Below, piece by piece: positions 50,860 through 50,906 of a stretch of 50,906 nucleotides of DNA. The notes under the pieces are model-generated. The model was not told where the DNA came from. It saw nothing but the letters and a program-made list of their open reading frames with translations, and ran no database searches. The first letter of the stretch is position 1. Each line of letters opens with the position of its first letter. The stretch spans positions 1 to 50,906 of the forward strand of contig JAEZGY010000050.1 in NCBI GenBank assembly GCA_023416695.1, given 5' to 3'. Made by a program: the position numbers and the translations under genes. This DNA is from Bacillota bacterium. Its GTDB lineage: Bacteria > Bacillota > Clostridia > Lachnospirales > Lachnospiraceae.

Positions 50860-50906
50860 ATGATTTATTCACATGAAGTAGAACAAATGTGTCCAATAGC
50901 TCAGGG
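50860..50906 (+). CDS. Start of a gene cut by the window edge
   Basis: An ATG preceded by AAAGGAG opens a frame that runs to the window end and reads MIYSHEVEQMCPIAQG. The Cys-Pro near the N-terminus is notable, but 15 complete codons do not allow a family call. It is partial at the 3' end. Confidence 0.6.
   Translation, partial: MIYSHEVEQMCPIAQ

Noticed and set aside
1..50906. CRISPR array, insertion sequence, prophage or defence system
   Set aside because: No regular repeats, transposase, phage structural genes or known defence proteins were seen on either strand.

Overview
The window is a compact, low-GC stretch of chromosome. It most likely comes from a spore-forming, sugar-fermenting Clostridia member, and the gene mix best fits a Lachnospiraceae relative of Lachnoclostridium phytofermentans. 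Support comes from a SleB-type cortex hydrolase, an alpha/beta-type spore protein, AddAB instead of RecBCD, xylose genes under a ROK repressor, and GH94 and GH3 enzymes beside a mutarotase. Shine-Dalgarno sites are strong and several GTG or TTG starts look genuine. The taxon is inferred from gene content only. No tRNA, rRNA, insertion sequence, prophage or CRISPR array was recognised.

Layout. 1-3.3 kb: SleB-like hydrolase, threonine synthase, acyl-CoA thioesterase behind a possible attenuated leader. 3.5-9.7 kb: two OmpR-type two-component systems flanking a secreted Ig-like protein on the opposite strand. 9.7-11.7 kb: 6S RNA with a clear promoter, a class D-like sortase, then a c-di-GMP-I riboswitch leading a secreted transglutaminase-like protein. 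11.8-15.4 kb: NAD synthetase, a DegV protein, a small unknown protein, and a membrane-anchored FMN_bind-like protein. 15.6-23.8 kb: addB-addA, a spore protein and a CBS-domain protein. 23.8-28.2 kb: the divergent xylR / xylA-xylB locus with its operators. 28.3-36.8 kb: methyltransferase, Hsp33, GH94 phosphorylase, GNAT protein, GH3 glycosidase and aldose epimerase. 37.0-39.2 kb: cysteine desulfurase plus a TtcA-like tRNA thiolase. 39.2-42.1 kb: a PfkB sugar kinase, HPr and Enzyme I of the PTS. 42.3-46.3 kb: glyA, a TspO/DUF6512-like membrane pair, a PlsC-like acyltransferase and a LUD-domain protein. 46.5-50.9 kb: topoisomerase III, a left-handed beta-helix protein, an ECF sigma/anti-sigma pair and the start of one more gene.

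How it fits together: XylR, XylA and XylB take xylose to xylulose-5-phosphate. The GH3 and GH94 enzymes have no visible signal peptides, so they probably split imported oligosaccharides in the cytoplasm, with the epimerase supplying the correct anomer. The PTS genes energise sugar uptake.

Most of the window is ordinary core genome. The items most worth a second look are: the HPr leader, which has no Shine-Dalgarno site at the expected place and carries two crossing 8-bp helices; the arginine at HPr position 46, where the regulatory serine is expected; the c-di-GMP-I riboswitch between sortase and transglutaminase; an operator-like sequence inside the xylA-xylB hairpin; and the leader peptide/terminator arrangement ahead of the thioesterase. 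Only one gene-free stretch exceeds 300 bases (9667-10011); it holds the 6S RNA, its terminator and a promoter.
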